Part shown: piece after piece, positions 1 to 10,622 of the stretch
How the letters are laid out: every line of letters starts with the position of its first letter
How positions within the stretch are numbered: the stretch's first letter is position 1
From: Echinometra lucunter
Lineage: Eukaryota; Echinodermata; Echinoidea; Camarodonta; Echinometridae
Direction: 5' to 3'
NCBI GenBank assembly: GCA_029962745.1
Contig: CM057161.1
Location: forward strand, 3,933,521 to 3,997,520
Length of the DNA: 64,000 nucleotides
Notes under the pieces: model-generated
The model's input: only the letters and a program-made list of their open reading frames with translations
Database searches by the model: none
What the model was told of the DNA's origin: nothing
Made by a program: the position numbers and the translations under genes

Positions 1-174
1 GCCCCATTTCATAAAATGTTGTTATGATAGCATAACCTCCCATGTAGATTTCATATTAGATTTTACCTTGTTAAGTTTATCGCAATAGTACATACAGAAT
101 TCTCACTGTTGCTATGGTAGTTACCATTCCAGCAGGAGTTGCCATCATAGCACCTTTTTTATGAAACAGGGCCC
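1..174. mobile_element. MITE with GTTTCATAAAA-type ends, cut by the window edge
   Basis: The left end (CCATTTCATAAAA) pairs with TTTTTTATGAAACAGGG at about 157-173. This is a short non-autonomous inverted-repeat element lying in an intron of the AtuA-like gene. Related ends occur at 17.7, 40.8-41.0 and 50.6 kb. No transposase is encoded. Confidence 0.55.
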
Positions 175-601
175 TGATGATCATCATTGGTTTAATGTGA
201 CTTTCTGTTTAAAATATCTTTTAGTTTTTATTTGTGTTTTACAAGGATGTAAGAAAGTAAAATGGGAAGAGTTATCATTTTTCATTTGAGGCTTTGCACT
301 TTACACAACAAGTACTGGAAAACTAAGGACCCTAAGTTTGTGGGTTCATGATCTGAAGTATGAAAAGGGATGTAATGTATGCAGATTTAAAGTTCATTGC
401 ATTTGGACATCTTCTTTCCTATCAGAAATACAAAAGGCACATCAGATAAGACCAAATGTGTCTGAAGTTCAAGTACTCTGAGTTTGAGAATAATCTAGTA
501 TAAAGGTCATGACTTTAATGTTTGTGTTGGGTATCTTGAAATAATGTGAAATGTGTCGATTAGAAATACATTGTTACTGTTTCAACAGTTCTTAGTTAAT
601 T
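175..601. other. intron sequence, nothing recognised
   Basis: AT-rich sequence with no exon, RNA gene or repeat that I can recognise. It is presumably intron of the AtuA-like gene that continues from the left of the window. Confidence 0.4.
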
Positions 602-1310
602 CCTTAAGGATTGTTCAGTTAAGAGGAGACAATCCCTGCAACAGATCCCCCAACATTGTTAGTGTACAAGTCATTGGGGTATGAGGCGGAAGGCAGGAGA
701 CATTTTTGTTGTTGCCTGGCTGCAAAAAGCTGTGGACCATCAAATTCTTAAAAAGTTAGCGCAAAATATGTTGTCATGAGTTTGTCTGTGCAACTTTGAC
801 AAAAATATCTTTTATTTGAGAGTTGAAAAGTTAATGCGCATTCATTAACCCATTTGTGAGAGGAATTATTTAAAACCTAATTTGATCAGCTTTTATTCTT
901 CAAATTGGCAACACCAAAATTTTTCTTTATACATTTTTAAAATAAAAAGTCATGTATCTGAAATGAATATAAATTGACAAAAAGTATGAAGAGAATTCAA
1001 ACAGTTGCCAATTTGCAGGGGGAAATGGTGATTTTAAAATTTCCATTGCATTGCCAATTTAAGGATTTGAATGCTTATTTTCATTTAAAAAATTTTCAAT
1101 AACGAACAGAAAATTTTGACGCAACCAAAATGGGCACAGTTTGTGTAGAAATTTTTGCTTTTTCTACTCATGTATTTGGAATGATTTCTAGGGCTCTGCA
1201 TCAAAGGTTATAAGGCCAAACCACATAATGTGGACCTTCTGTCACAAATGGGTTAACACAAGTGGGGTGGTTTGTCTCACCATACATGTATCTGAACAAT
1301 GAAAAGCACA
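602..1310. mobile_element. dispersed inverted-repeat element, interrupted by a TTAA element
   Basis: This shares its core (CTGCAAAAAGCTGTGGACC, GTTGTCATGAGTTTGTCTG, GTGGTTTGT) with copies at 16690-17030 and 28638-28982. The best preserved copy (28.6 kb) has ends AGGCATGTCCAGATATGAGG and CCTCATATCTGAACAAGCCT. In this copy the body is split at 845-1256 by a second element. Ends are approximate because they are degenerate here. Confidence 0.6.
845..1256. mobile_element. TTAA-targeting MITE (piggyBac-like ends), nested
   Basis: It is flanked by TTAA at 845-848 and 1253-1256. The terminal inverted repeats are CCCATTTGTGA and TCACAAATGGG. A CCC start beside a TTAA duplication is the piggyBac pattern, although Kolobok elements also use TTAA. 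The related copy at 16.9 kb lacks this insertion and has a single TTAA. Other members lie at 26626-27035, 37793-38175 and 46006-46418. All are about 0.4 kb and non-coding. Confidence 0.75.
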
Positions 1311-2277
1311 TTGCACACATATTGACTGGAATGTATTCCTTTTTTTATATATACTGGCATTCAATTACATTAATAACGTGTTCTTTGAGGGTTTTCTTCA
1401 ACTGTTTCTTCTAGAGCATCTTGCATTATCTTCATAAAGTTTTACTAGGAAAAAGTGTATGTTTGATGAGTCTGTGATTTCATCACTGCACTATAGACAT
1501 CAGCCAGTTGACCACCGAATTTCTCTAATTTCCATAGGCTTAATACAGGGGTAACTTTGTTCTAGTAGCCATAGGGTTAATTGGAATGTGAAATGCTTGT
1601 AGGGTTTAAATATACACCTGTCATATTTACACTCTCTCCCTAAGGTAACAAAATTCAAGAAGACTGAAAAATCAAAATATATGGTACATGTCAGATGATA
1701 TATGGTGTCCTTTATTCATGTTCTGCAAAGTTTTTTTTTGTTTGGGGATGAAATGGATACAGATAGAATTTTAGCAAATTAGCACATAATGTCAGGTTCA
1801 AGTTCAATTTATTCCAACCAGTCAGTTATTCAAAATAATTGCATGATATGATAGTGATGAGGTAGTTTGAATGAGAGGTTTTGGACCCCTAGGAAGCAGA
1901 GCTTGTGGATGGGGCCCCTTAAGAGTGAGTAAATAACGTATCACACCTGTGTAAGATGGCAAGAATTAAGATGAAACCTATGTACAATAAGTTTAACCAA
2001 TGCACAAAAGTATGAGTATACACACATACATATATTGAGCACCTAATTTTACTTTTAACCATCTGCAACATAATAGGCTTGCAAATGTTAGAAAATGTTG
2101 ATATATCATGATTACAGACCAGGGTTTGTACTTTTCTTTTTATTTGTTGCAAATTTGCAGATCCAAATAAATTAGATTATCATGTAAAGAGTATGTTGAA
2201 AGGAATACAGGGAAAATTGTATAATTTTTAACAATTATGTCATATGCTCCAAAAACTTGTCTTTTGGTTCATTGTAG

Positions 2278-2449
2278 ACAAAGATGTTGATGGAGTCCTG
2301 GTGACTGGTGTGAAAGGCTACAACCCTAGCGATAGCTATAAGGTCAGTTCGACATACCTGGAAGGTTACAGGGCAACTGCTGTATCTGTTGTTTCCGGGC
2401 GAGATGCTGTTGCCAAGGGAAGACGAACAGCAGAGAGTCAAATTAAGAG
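2278..2449 (+). CDS. AtuA-like gene, first exon in window
   Basis: Acceptor CATTGTAG precedes 2278 and donor GTAAAG follows 2449. It encodes DKDVDGVLVTGVKGYNP through GRRTAESQIKR. The exon starts two bases into... a shared codon (its first two bases complete an Asp codon if the previous exon ends in G) and ends in AG, completed by the next exon. Confidence 0.9.
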
Positions 2450-5400
2450 GTAAAGATCATGCCGTGAGATTGAAATAGTGATATCTGTATCTTAACTTAA
2501 AGGCATTGGCTAACTTTGTGAGTAGCTGATTTAAAAAATTATCAAACTAAGATGAAACATGTGTATGAGTACATGTATTTGTACTAAAAAACCCTGAAAC
2601 CAACCATAATTTGGAATGAAAGAGTGTAAGTTAGACGCAAACGACGATTTTATTATCCTTCGTCTCAAGAGATAATCACTAAGAGGACCACTTTGCTTAC
2701 TTACTTACTTACTTACTTCCAGGATACTGCCCAACTCCCCTAAAAGGGGTCAAACGGGCAGGGTTAGGGTGCGCTGATGGTCGTTACGCGGAGGTGAGAG
2801 GCGATGCTTAGTATTAATTTTGGTTTAGGTACTTCTGGATTGTTACTTGAATTTGAAAATGCCATTATGTGCCTCCCGCCGCGTGATACGCCGATACACA
2901 GAGTACGGTAAAGTGAGTCATACGCGCATGCACACTCCTTGTGTCTATTCTGTGCAACCGACTATCGTATATTTTTCAAACATTGGTTCACATTTTTGAT
3001 ATTCAAAAATACTTCCTGTGGATATTATACTTTGAAACTTTCAGACTGGTATTTTTACACTATAACCCTTATGCTTATCCCATTTTCAAGTAACAAAACA
3101 AGATTTTTTAAAAAATCATAACAATGTTAGACAATGCCTTTAAGAAAGGTAGCTAAAGTCTAGGTTTCAGTCTTGTTGAGATAATATGTACATGTTGAAA
3201 TGCTAGAACGCCGCAATGGCAGCAATGGGGCAATTCCATGATAACGGAATCACAATTTATAATTCCGTTATCACATTTTTATAGTTTGTGTGCTTTTTTT
3301 GTACCCTGCCTTCTTTCTTACCATTTAATGCTCTGAAAATATGCCTATTCTTTTACCCAAATGAACTCTTTCATTCCAACAATATTTTACTCACATTCAT
3401 GATATTGTGGTATATGTACCTTGGGAACAGAATTACCAGAAAATGGTGCTATTTTCATATGACAGAAATGTCTTGTAAAATCAAACATGCATTATTCCAG
3501 TACTGACTAAGATGGTGGAATTCCTTATTGTTTCAGCTTAGACTTTGAATTCAAGGATTTGGCTATTCAGGATTATCAGAGTGGTTGTTTTGCTATTATT
3601 TTTATTTATTATTTTGGTTTGGCGTCACCTGTGCCTGGGAGGCGAAAAGCGAATTGAATCACTGTAACCCTCAGGTCTCTCCTCCTGATATCACTTATCG
3701 GGGGTGTGCAGGTGAACCACATACACCGGGGTTTCCCCCTACTCTTATACGAATAGTGCAGTGGGATCTTTAACGTGCAAAGGTGGTGACTCTCCTTTAC
3801 ACGGGACCTCCATTTAACGTCCTATACGAGGGATAAATCTGAAGCTAGCTGATTCAGAGCTGCCAAGTAGTAGGATTTTGTCCTATTTAGTAGGATTTTT
3901 TGGAGAGAATATGACAATAGGATTTTCCCCATGAAAATAGGATTTTTGAAAGTTCTGACAATGATTCTTTATTACCTTTATTTTATCTTATTTTCATGTT
4001 ATATTATCAACATTTAAGTTTATCCCAATGCTTGGTGTACTCTACCTGTGTATTTTGTACTGTAGATCATTTTCAATAAAAGAAGTACAATGTAGAAAAG
4101 TTAGGATCAAAATAATTAAGTAAGTCATACATATAATTAATACTGTATTTTCTTTAGGATATCACATTGTTGTATTTTTAAAAATTTTCATGTAAAAATA
4201 GGATTTTTGGCATAAAAATAGGATGAAAGGAAGTGCAGGATAGGATTTTTTTCCAGTTGGGGTTGGCAGCTCTGCTGATTGCGCTTGCCATGTGGAATTG
4301 CCATTGCTAAAGCCGGGGTAATACAGTGGAGATCCAGGAGTTTCACATGTGACAGACGTGAGGGCTCTACAAGAACAAACTATTATTTATGTGCTGGTGA
4401 TCAGAATGTTATATGCCAAAAGCATCAGAAATTGTGTAGTTAACACAAGGAGGCTCTAAAAATGATTATCATTTACTAAAATCTGTCTGTTTTGTTCTTC
4501 CACATATTTTCAGATAGAAGCACTTGTCGACCTTTTTAAAAAAAACTTTTGAAACCTACCAGCAATAAAGTCATATTTTGTCATTTAAATGTTTGATTCT
4601 CTTATGTGTACATTTCATTCATGATAACCATTTGATTTTCCATTTATTTAATTGTTTACATTCCTTTATGAAAACAGTTTTCATGTTTGATTTATGTTTT
4701 TCATTGTAGGATGCGAAGGATATTCAAGATGTTGGGAATGGAAGACTTTACAAGAGTTCGCCTACAGGTAAAATAGAATAAAAGTCTCAGAAATCTGAAG
4801 GAAACCAACTCGGTAGATGTAAACTTTTGACCTAAGTTGCAAATGCATGTTGAAAAGTACACAGCATAAAAAGCATAACTGCACTGGCTGGAAATCCTTT
4901 TGCACCTGTATGCTACCTTTGGTGCAAACCCAATACACGATGAAATGCGCATAGTTTTATATAGCAGGGACATTGATATGCTTATCAAGAAGCGCATGAC
5001 ATTGCAGGCTAGGCTGCACTTATCATACGTGATGTCGCAGTAGAAAGCAAATGGCAGCCTCCACGACTGCGAATCTTGACATATCAATCAGGTTTGTAGC
5101 CTATATTCTGGCTGTATATTCATATTGCTGACCCGTTTTATAAAACAAATAATTTATGTTTTGTGGCTCGTGCATTAGCGATACACACTGCACTCAGTTA
5201 AGTCACATTGGGTTGGATGATGAACTCAACAAAGTCGCGTTCATTATCCCATTGTGACTTAATGTTCGTGCAGTGCATATGTACTAATGCACTCACAAAC
5301 ATGCATTATTTGTATGTCTTAACAATACTGTTTCCGTATGTGTTGCTTTATACAATATTATTTTATTCAAATTTTGAACATATCTTCTCAAATATGATGA

Positions 5401-8400
5401 TGGACTGAAGTCACTGAAGATTCTTTTTCATTTCTTTAGATGATAGGTTCAGAGGAGACGTATGGAGCTCATGCTAGAGACTTGAACCCAAGAGAAGCAG
5501 CTATCTGGCTGGCTGTAGAACACTCACAGAAAGAAGCTCTGGGGATCTTTGCCAGAGAGCTTGCCCCAGCTGGTACAGGCATGGGTAGGTGACTGTAGAT
5601 TACATTCCATGATACTATTACTACTACATTTATCAGCAAGTCCTGTCCATTATTTTATGATTATTACAAAGTAGTTTTCATGTGCCATGAGTTTGTAGAT
5701 CATATTTTATAATCTCGATATTACTAGAGACATGATTTTTTCCTCTCTCTCTCTTTCCATCCCACCTCTCTTGTTTATATCCTTTAGATACACCAAAACA
5801 CTTTTACTAGACTGGAATTCACAAAAGAGGTTTAAACTTTGGGGTGGTTTAAACCCCCTCCTGGGTTTTTTCATGGTACGTGCACATAGAATCTGTTCCA
5901 ATTGTTTTCTTTAAGCATGCGCAAAGCGAATATGCCCCTATTTATGCCTATTTTAGTATGGTTATGGAGGTTAAACTACCCCATAGTTTAAACCTTTTTA
6001 TGAATTCCGGCCTTCGAGTTTTATCATGGGCTATTCATTTGTAAATGAAAATGATGTTTGTCTATTTTCCTCTTGGTAGCTCCTGGTCTGACTGGTCTCG
6101 TTGGTGGAAGGCCCAAAGCGTAAGTTTCAGCACATTCTTTTGAACTTTATTTGTTGATTTGCAAAATGATGCTCGTTTGATGCAACATGGTATACACAGG
6201 ATGGGTGTCTTTCCAATCCAGCTCTATGACTATCACTTTTCTCTGCCCTGGAGAGATGAATATACATGTATTTTGACTTAAATCAGACTTTATTCTTACT
6301 GGGTCTCTAATTGGAGATTTTTGTATTTCCATCATTCACAGATCTCCAATCTTGAAGTTACATTCCTTCCTCTACCCCAAGGACAAGGTTCAAGTAAGTA
6401 TTATGTAACCAAACAAATGGATTTCCTCACTTTTGGATGCAACTACATGTATATGAGAGAACAACTCCTATAAGTACAGCCTTTTAATAAAGCCTGTATT
6501 AAGAAAAATCACGTTTGGTATTGATCTTTTGGGATTTACATTTTGTTTGCAATTAATAGCCTGTATGACATCCAATTACCATGGTTCACATATAACTTTG
6601 TAACTTTGTTAACAAACTACACAATTTAAATTGTAAGGTTCCAAAACTTGCCTAGTAAACACTATGAACATGGCGGACAAAGAAAGCGGACAAAATAAAC
6701 AACCTATCATTCTACTCTTCACAATGGTTCTGGTAGTCAAAAGAACATCCCTTCACAGCTATTATGTTTAATCATTTAGTTCCAGGTGAATATGCATGTG
6801 ACACCTGTTCCACATATTTTAAACAATAGCAGTGAAGGGATGTTCCTTTGACTACCAGAATTATTATGAAGGGTAGAATGAGGGGTTGTTTAGTTTGTCT
6901 GCTTTCTTTGTCCGTCATGTTCATAGTGAAATACCAGGATAATGAAAAGTTGAGAAATTCTTTGTGAAGAAATTATTTGTGAACTTTCTCATTCTTTCCA
7001 TGTCAGTTAGGAAGAACGTCTATAGTGAAAATGTCCCTTCAAATGCCCTCATATTCTTTGGAAATATGACCCCCCAAAAAGTTCTGGGGCAACACTCATG
7101 TCAGATTTGTGTGTGGTCCCATATAGCAAGTACCTTTTGAGGAAAGTAAGTGAATTTGTTATCAACTTGATAATCTCCGAATCTCACACCAGACACCTAT
7201 GTTTATATACAACTAATCTAACTCTCCCAGTTGCTTTGGAACAGTTTCTCTCAAATCATGATTTCATGACCTGGGGGTTGTTTCATCAACATTTATTGTC
7301 TGACAAGTTGTCAGATCTGACATCTTTCCTTGATTTTGATTGGCTGAGATAAAACAGACTTTGTCGGATAAAACATCCACAAGTCCTTTCATGAAACGCT
7401 CCCCAGAACTCCTGTTTATCTCTGTGATCACTAATAACAGCCTTGCATTCCTGTTTGAAATCTTCAGGTGAAAATTGAACTGGACGGTACAGAGGAGGAC
7501 TTCACCGTCTTGTGCAACCCAGGAAAAGAGGCTGGCAGGTCCTCTGACCTTGAGCCTGCCCCCGTGGGTGACCTAGAGACAGGCAGTCATTCATTCGATT
7601 TAGGCCAGCTTGCATACACGCGTAGCGGAGACAAAGCCAACTCTGCCAATATCGGTGAGTTTTCAAATATGATTATTTGATCACAACTTTTCAGGGAGAC
7701 CTTCAAGCCAATCAAACCCTTTTTTGTTGTTTTTCACTGTGTAGTCCTTTTTACCTAAAGGTTATAGGTTAGAACCGTAGACATATGATAAATTTACTAG
7801 ACAAAAAGCAGCATGCGCGGATATCATTACGCGAATGGCATTAGGCCCGCCTCTTTTGGATCATTTGGAGGGGCCGATAAGCACCAGTTTTCGCCATGAT
7901 ATCGATTATACCGTTGCATTATTCATATTTATTACGTGTATCAGTTTTATTGTGACACTTTGATTTAATGTGCATTTCTTGCTCATTTATTGTGCTTTAA
8001 CAGCCAATGCGGTAAGCTGATGCGTGTAATGTTTCATAATGCGTATAAACAAATGCTACTAGTTGGAAGCATCTTACAAAATGAATTATCCATTTTTGAT
8101 CATGAATATTGATGGGTGCTTAGATCGGCCTTCTAAATGAATCTGGACAAAATGTTGGAGCTTTAGGGGTCTGGTTAGAACTGAACAGTACATTTAATTG
8201 AATTACTATGTAATTTTGATGATCCTTTGAATTCTTTTTTTTTCTGTTAGTTCTTTCATATGTGGAATACAGAAATCATTTTACAAAAGTGTAGCTTTAT
8301 TTTTTTGCAGTAAGTTTGTATTTTCTTTTTTTAAAAGTTGAATTGTGATTGAAGTTATTTTCATTGTTCTTTATTCCTACAGGTGTAATTGCCAGACATC

Positions 8401-10622
8401 CATCCTATTTGCCATACATAAAGAAAGCACTAACAGCTCAGGCTGTGAGTGAATACTTCCAGCATGTACTAGAGCCAACGGAAGAAGGAGAAGAATTGGT
8501 CACCAGGCAAGTATACATTAAGCACTTTCTTCCTAAACCATTATGTCTATGTGTAAATGTATAATGAAGGTACATTGAAATGTACAATGAAGTGAAAATC
8601 AGTTCTCATTTTAGTGTCACATGTTTATTAGCATCGTTTTTCGTCATCCTTTTTATCAACAGTTAGTTTTCACGACAGCTCTCATTTTCATGGCGTGAGA
8701 GAAGAACAACAAATCTAAACAAGATTTTAATGTTATTTGCCCCTTTAGTCTTCACAATATTTGTTTTGAATTGGGTGCATAATATCATAAAGCAATTTCA
8801 GCCTTGCCTCATTGGATGAAGTACAACACTGAGATTTTAATGGGAACAGAGATTTCAGGGTGCTCAGAATTTGGTTAAGTGCTTGTATAGGATATTTAAT
8901 ATGCATTGGTCTGTTCATGCTGTGCATTGGAAGTACTAAGTACTCTTTCTTTGTAAATACTGTGAAGGACTTGAACAACATTCCTTCTTCGATTGTCAAT
9001 AGCCCTTCCCTGGAAACATTTACGTCTAAACTAAAACGATACAGTCATTCCACACGCATTGCGCTTCTCATAGAATCAAGTTTTATTTTTAGTGTGGATG
9101 TATCTGGAGAGGACATTTTGCTGACCCACCCATACAGATACAGATTGGAAGTGCATCCTGTGGTATGTGTTTTACATTTGTTATCACATTGTGTTTATCC
9201 TTGACAGGTATGAACTGCCAGGTCTGGATGCCCTTAACTTTGTTCTCAAGAAGTCACTAGGAGGTGGTGGGGTAGCATCTCTCAGGAGTGATCCTCAGGT
9301 GAGTTGAAGTTCAACACCTATCAATAATGCAGTGAAACCTGTATATAAAGACCACTTTATATTGAAGGGAGATGTGAAAAGAAATATTTATTGGCAGATA
9401 ATTTTTGTCGAGCCACTGAGGTGGAGTGAGACTAAGGGATCCTTAGCGGCATCCGTCCGTAAAGCCCAGTGCTCACTTTACGATCCGACTGGCTCACGAC
9501 TGGTCCACGAATGAGTAAGGGGAGATGTGACGTCACAGCTTTGGTCAGTCGTGAGTCGTAGACCAGTCAGAGGCCAGTCGGAAGGCCAGTCGGAAGGATT
9601 TGACATGTCAAATCTTCATGACTGGATCGCAAGAGATCGCAGGCTCAATCCATCTTCCAGCAAATCAGACAGCAGTATTGATATGACGTCAGAGTAGTCG
9701 GATGGGTCTGGAATCGCAAGATGTGGGGTGTTGAGGCTTACGACTGCCCCACGACTCACCTCCTCTCACCCAGTCGTGGACCAGCCATGAGCCAGTCGGA
9801 TTGTAAGGTGTGCGCTGGGCTTAATGCTTATGAAACTTGAATAATTTTGTGACCATTTGCCTGTTTGTAACCAAACTTGGAAGGTAGGTGTCTTACAGGG
9901 ACCATAGGAACCATAATGTTATTTGGGTCAAAGGTCACATATGTAGGTCAAAGGTCATATGAGGTCAAATGTTAACATTTACCTGCAAGTTTCTGCTGGG
10001 GTCGGTAATGTTTCTACTACAGTCGGTGACTTTATACTCCAATCACACAAATGATAATCACACAAATGATAACTTTAGTAATAATCGTAAGTAATTTACT
10101 AGAATGATTGCACACAGATAGGACGAGACATATTATGGCTATCACCTAGTTTTTGTACATGTTGCTTTTGACTGTACAGTTACACGTTTCAGCGAGGAGA
10201 ACACTGGGGGCAGGGGTACATTGGTATCTGCAACAGTCATAGTAGAAGTGGTAGTGGTGGTGCTAATTGTGGTAGCAGTGGCAGTGGTAGTCACATACAT
10301 TGGTAGTTGTAATGCAGTGGTAGTGGTAATGGTAGTGGTAGTTGTAATGGTGGTAGTCATAGTGGTATTGGTAGTTTGTGGCATATTTTCTGCCATTCTT
10401 ATAGCCATTATATGTAATCATTTTGGAAGTGGTAGCAATTGTGTACATGCAGTAGGCTTTGTTGCCATTGCTGTAATTGCAATTAATAACTGGTCTCCTG
10501 TGGAGGCAGCTGATTAATATTTCCTTTTTGTTGTTTCTCTTTAGGGAAAAGCATATGGACAGATGCTCTTGGATTTCAAAGTTGAGGATGTTCCGGATCT
10601 TCTTTCAAGGGCCAAGGAATAA
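2278..10622 (+). CDS. AtuA/DUF1446-family protein, 3' part of gene (nine exons)
   Basis: Nine exons join in frame: 2278-2449, 4710-4767, 5440-5584, 6080-6119, 6342-6393, 7468-7654, 8383-8506, 9208-9298, 10545-10622 (stop TAA 10620-10622). They give about 282 residues. The first part (GYNPSDSYKVSSTYLEGYRA, ETYGAHARDLNPREAAIW) matches the acyclic terpene utilisation AtuA N-terminal family (DUF1446). The C-terminal 130 or so residues (LAYTRSGDKANSANIGVIAR, LGGGGVASLRSD) match the AtuA-like ferredoxin-fold domain that follows it. Bacterial AtuA belongs to a citronellol/geraniol catabolism cluster, but its reaction is not settled and the animal role is unknown. The start codon and N-terminal half lie left of the window: exon one begins within a codon after an acceptor. 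One intron uses a GC donor. I am confident of the family, not of a function. Confidence 0.9.
2497..3143. mobile_element. TTAA-flanked MITE, AGGCATTGG ends (copy 1)
   Basis: TTAA at 2497-2500 and 3140-3143 bound inverted ends AGGCATTGGCTAAC and GTTAGACAATGCCT. The body is clearly related to 24066-24561 (shared GATGAAACATGTGTATGAG, CCGCGTGATACGCC, TTTTTCAAACATTGGTTCAC). This copy is longer because about 170 bp (roughly 2693-2866), starting with a CTTA tetranucleotide run, is absent from the other. No coding capacity. Confidence 0.75.
3600..4345. repeat. dispersed repeat (TTTAACGTGCA type) split by a hAT-like insertion
   Basis: Sequence around ATCTTTAACGTGCAAAGG and ACACGGGACCTCCATTTAACG resembles a repeat type that I recall from several marine invertebrate genomes. 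It is interrupted at 3855-4274 and resumes with CTGATTGCGCTTGCC. The boundaries are uncertain and there is no ORF of note. Confidence 0.4.
3855..4274. mobile_element. hAT-like non-autonomous element, CAGAGCTGCCAA ends
   Basis: Perfect 12-bp inverted ends CAGAGCTGCCAA and TTGGCAGCTCTG bound 420 bp. CTGATT (3849-3854 and 4275-4280) is duplicated on both sides. CAG..CTG ends suggest the hAT superfamily, although the visible duplication is 6-7 bp rather than the usual 8. The interior repeats the phrase TAGGATTTT many times. 44026-44274 has similar ends. Confidence 0.65.
4710..4767 (+). CDS. AtuA-like gene, exon
   Basis: A 58-nt exon between acceptor CATTGTAG and donor GTAAAA, encoding MRRIFKMLGMEDFTRVRLQ after a shared Arg codon. 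It keeps frame with the exons on both sides. Confidence 0.88.
5440..5584 (+). CDS. AtuA-like gene, exon
   Basis: Acceptor TTTCTTTAG, donor GTAGGT. It encodes MIGSEETYGAHARD through ELAPAGTGM, a conserved stretch of the DUF1446 domain. It ends one base into the next codon. Confidence 0.9.
6080..6119 (+). CDS. AtuA-like gene, 40-nt exon
   Basis: Acceptor TCTTGGTAG, donor GTAAGT. It encodes APGLTGLVGGRPKA with shared codons at both edges. The small size is supported by exact phase matching with both neighbours. Confidence 0.88.
6342..6393 (+). CDS. AtuA-like gene, exon
   Basis: Acceptor ATCATTCACAG, donor GTAAGT. It encodes SPILKLHSFLYPKDKVQ after a shared Ala codon, and ends on a codon boundary. 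Confidence 0.88.
6655..6945. mobile_element. foldback element in intron
   Basis: The two arms are inverted copies: CACTATGAACATGGCGGAC (about 6660) pairs with GTCCGTCATGTTCATAGTG (about 6910-6930). Likewise TGGTAGTCAAAAGAACATCC pairs with GGATGTTCCTTTGACTACCA. The loop is about 100 bp. It is non-coding. Confidence 0.6.
7273..7405. mobile_element. MITE, TTTCATGAAACGCTCCCC ends
   Basis: Short inverted-repeat element of the same end family as 16552-16690 and 23885-24025. It includes the internal motif TTTTGATTGGCTGAG. Ends read GGGGTTGTTTCATCAA and TTTCATGAAACGCTCCCC. Confidence 0.6.
7468..7654 (+). CDS. AtuA-like gene, exon opening the C-terminal domain
   Basis: Acceptor ATCTTCAG, donor GTGAGT. 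It encodes VKIELDGTEEDFTVLCNPGK through RSGDKANSANIG. LGQLAYTRSGDKANSANI is the signature start of the AtuA-like ferredoxin-fold domain. Confidence 0.92.
7790..8165. repeat. dispersed repeat, inverted relative at 19745-20070
   Basis: 8040-8130 is the reverse complement of 19780-19860 with few changes (for example ACAAAATGAATTATCCATTT here against AATAATTCATTTTGT there). It is an intronic interspersed repeat of unknown class, with approximate boundaries. Confidence 0.5.
8383..8506 (+). CDS. AtuA-like gene, exon with GC donor
   Basis: Acceptor TTCCTACAG. It encodes VIARHPSYLPYIKKAL through EEGEELVTR. The donor reads ACCAG then GCAAGT, so the intron begins with GC rather than GT. The reading frame across to 9208 is exact and no alternative GT fits. 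Confidence 0.9.
9208..9298 (+). CDS. AtuA-like gene, exon
   Basis: Acceptor CTTGACAG, donor GTGAGT. It encodes YELPGLDALNFVLKKSLGGG and then VASLRSDPQ, conserved in the family's C-terminal domain. Confidence 0.92.
9473..9821. mobile_element. long-armed MITE with TAA duplication (Harbinger-like)
   Basis: The arms AGCCCAGTGCTCACTTTACG and CTTACAATCCGACTGG-type sequence fold over about 60-90 bp (TCCGACTGGCTCACGACTGG against CCAGCCATGAGCCAGTCGGA). TAA flanks both ends (9470-9472, 9822-9824). A 3-bp TWA duplication fits PIF/Harbinger. Non-coding. Confidence 0.6.
9925..9957. promoter_or_regulatory. paired DR1-type nuclear-receptor motifs
   Basis: GGGTCAAAGGTCA (9925-9937) and AGGTCAAAGGTCA (9945-9957) are direct repeats of AGGTCA with one spacer base, 20 bp apart. 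This is the binding consensus of RXR heterodimers and of HNF4 and COUP-TF class receptors. A GAGGTCAAA half site follows. Whether it is used is unknown. Confidence 0.4.
10237..10380. repeat. degenerate GTAGTGGTAG trinucleotide-rich repeat
   Basis: Imperfect runs of GTGGTA and TAGTGG units. Open reading frames here (Val-rich on plus, Thr-rich on minus) are by-products of the repeat. Confidence 0.7.
10545..10622 (+). CDS. AtuA-like gene, terminal exon
   Basis: Acceptor TTCTCTTTAG. It encodes GKAYGQMLLDFKVEDVPDLL and then SRAKE and stop TAA at 10620-10622, the typical end of the AtuA-like C-terminal domain. Confidence 0.92.
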   Translation, partial: GKAYGQMLLDFKVEDVPDLLSRAKE

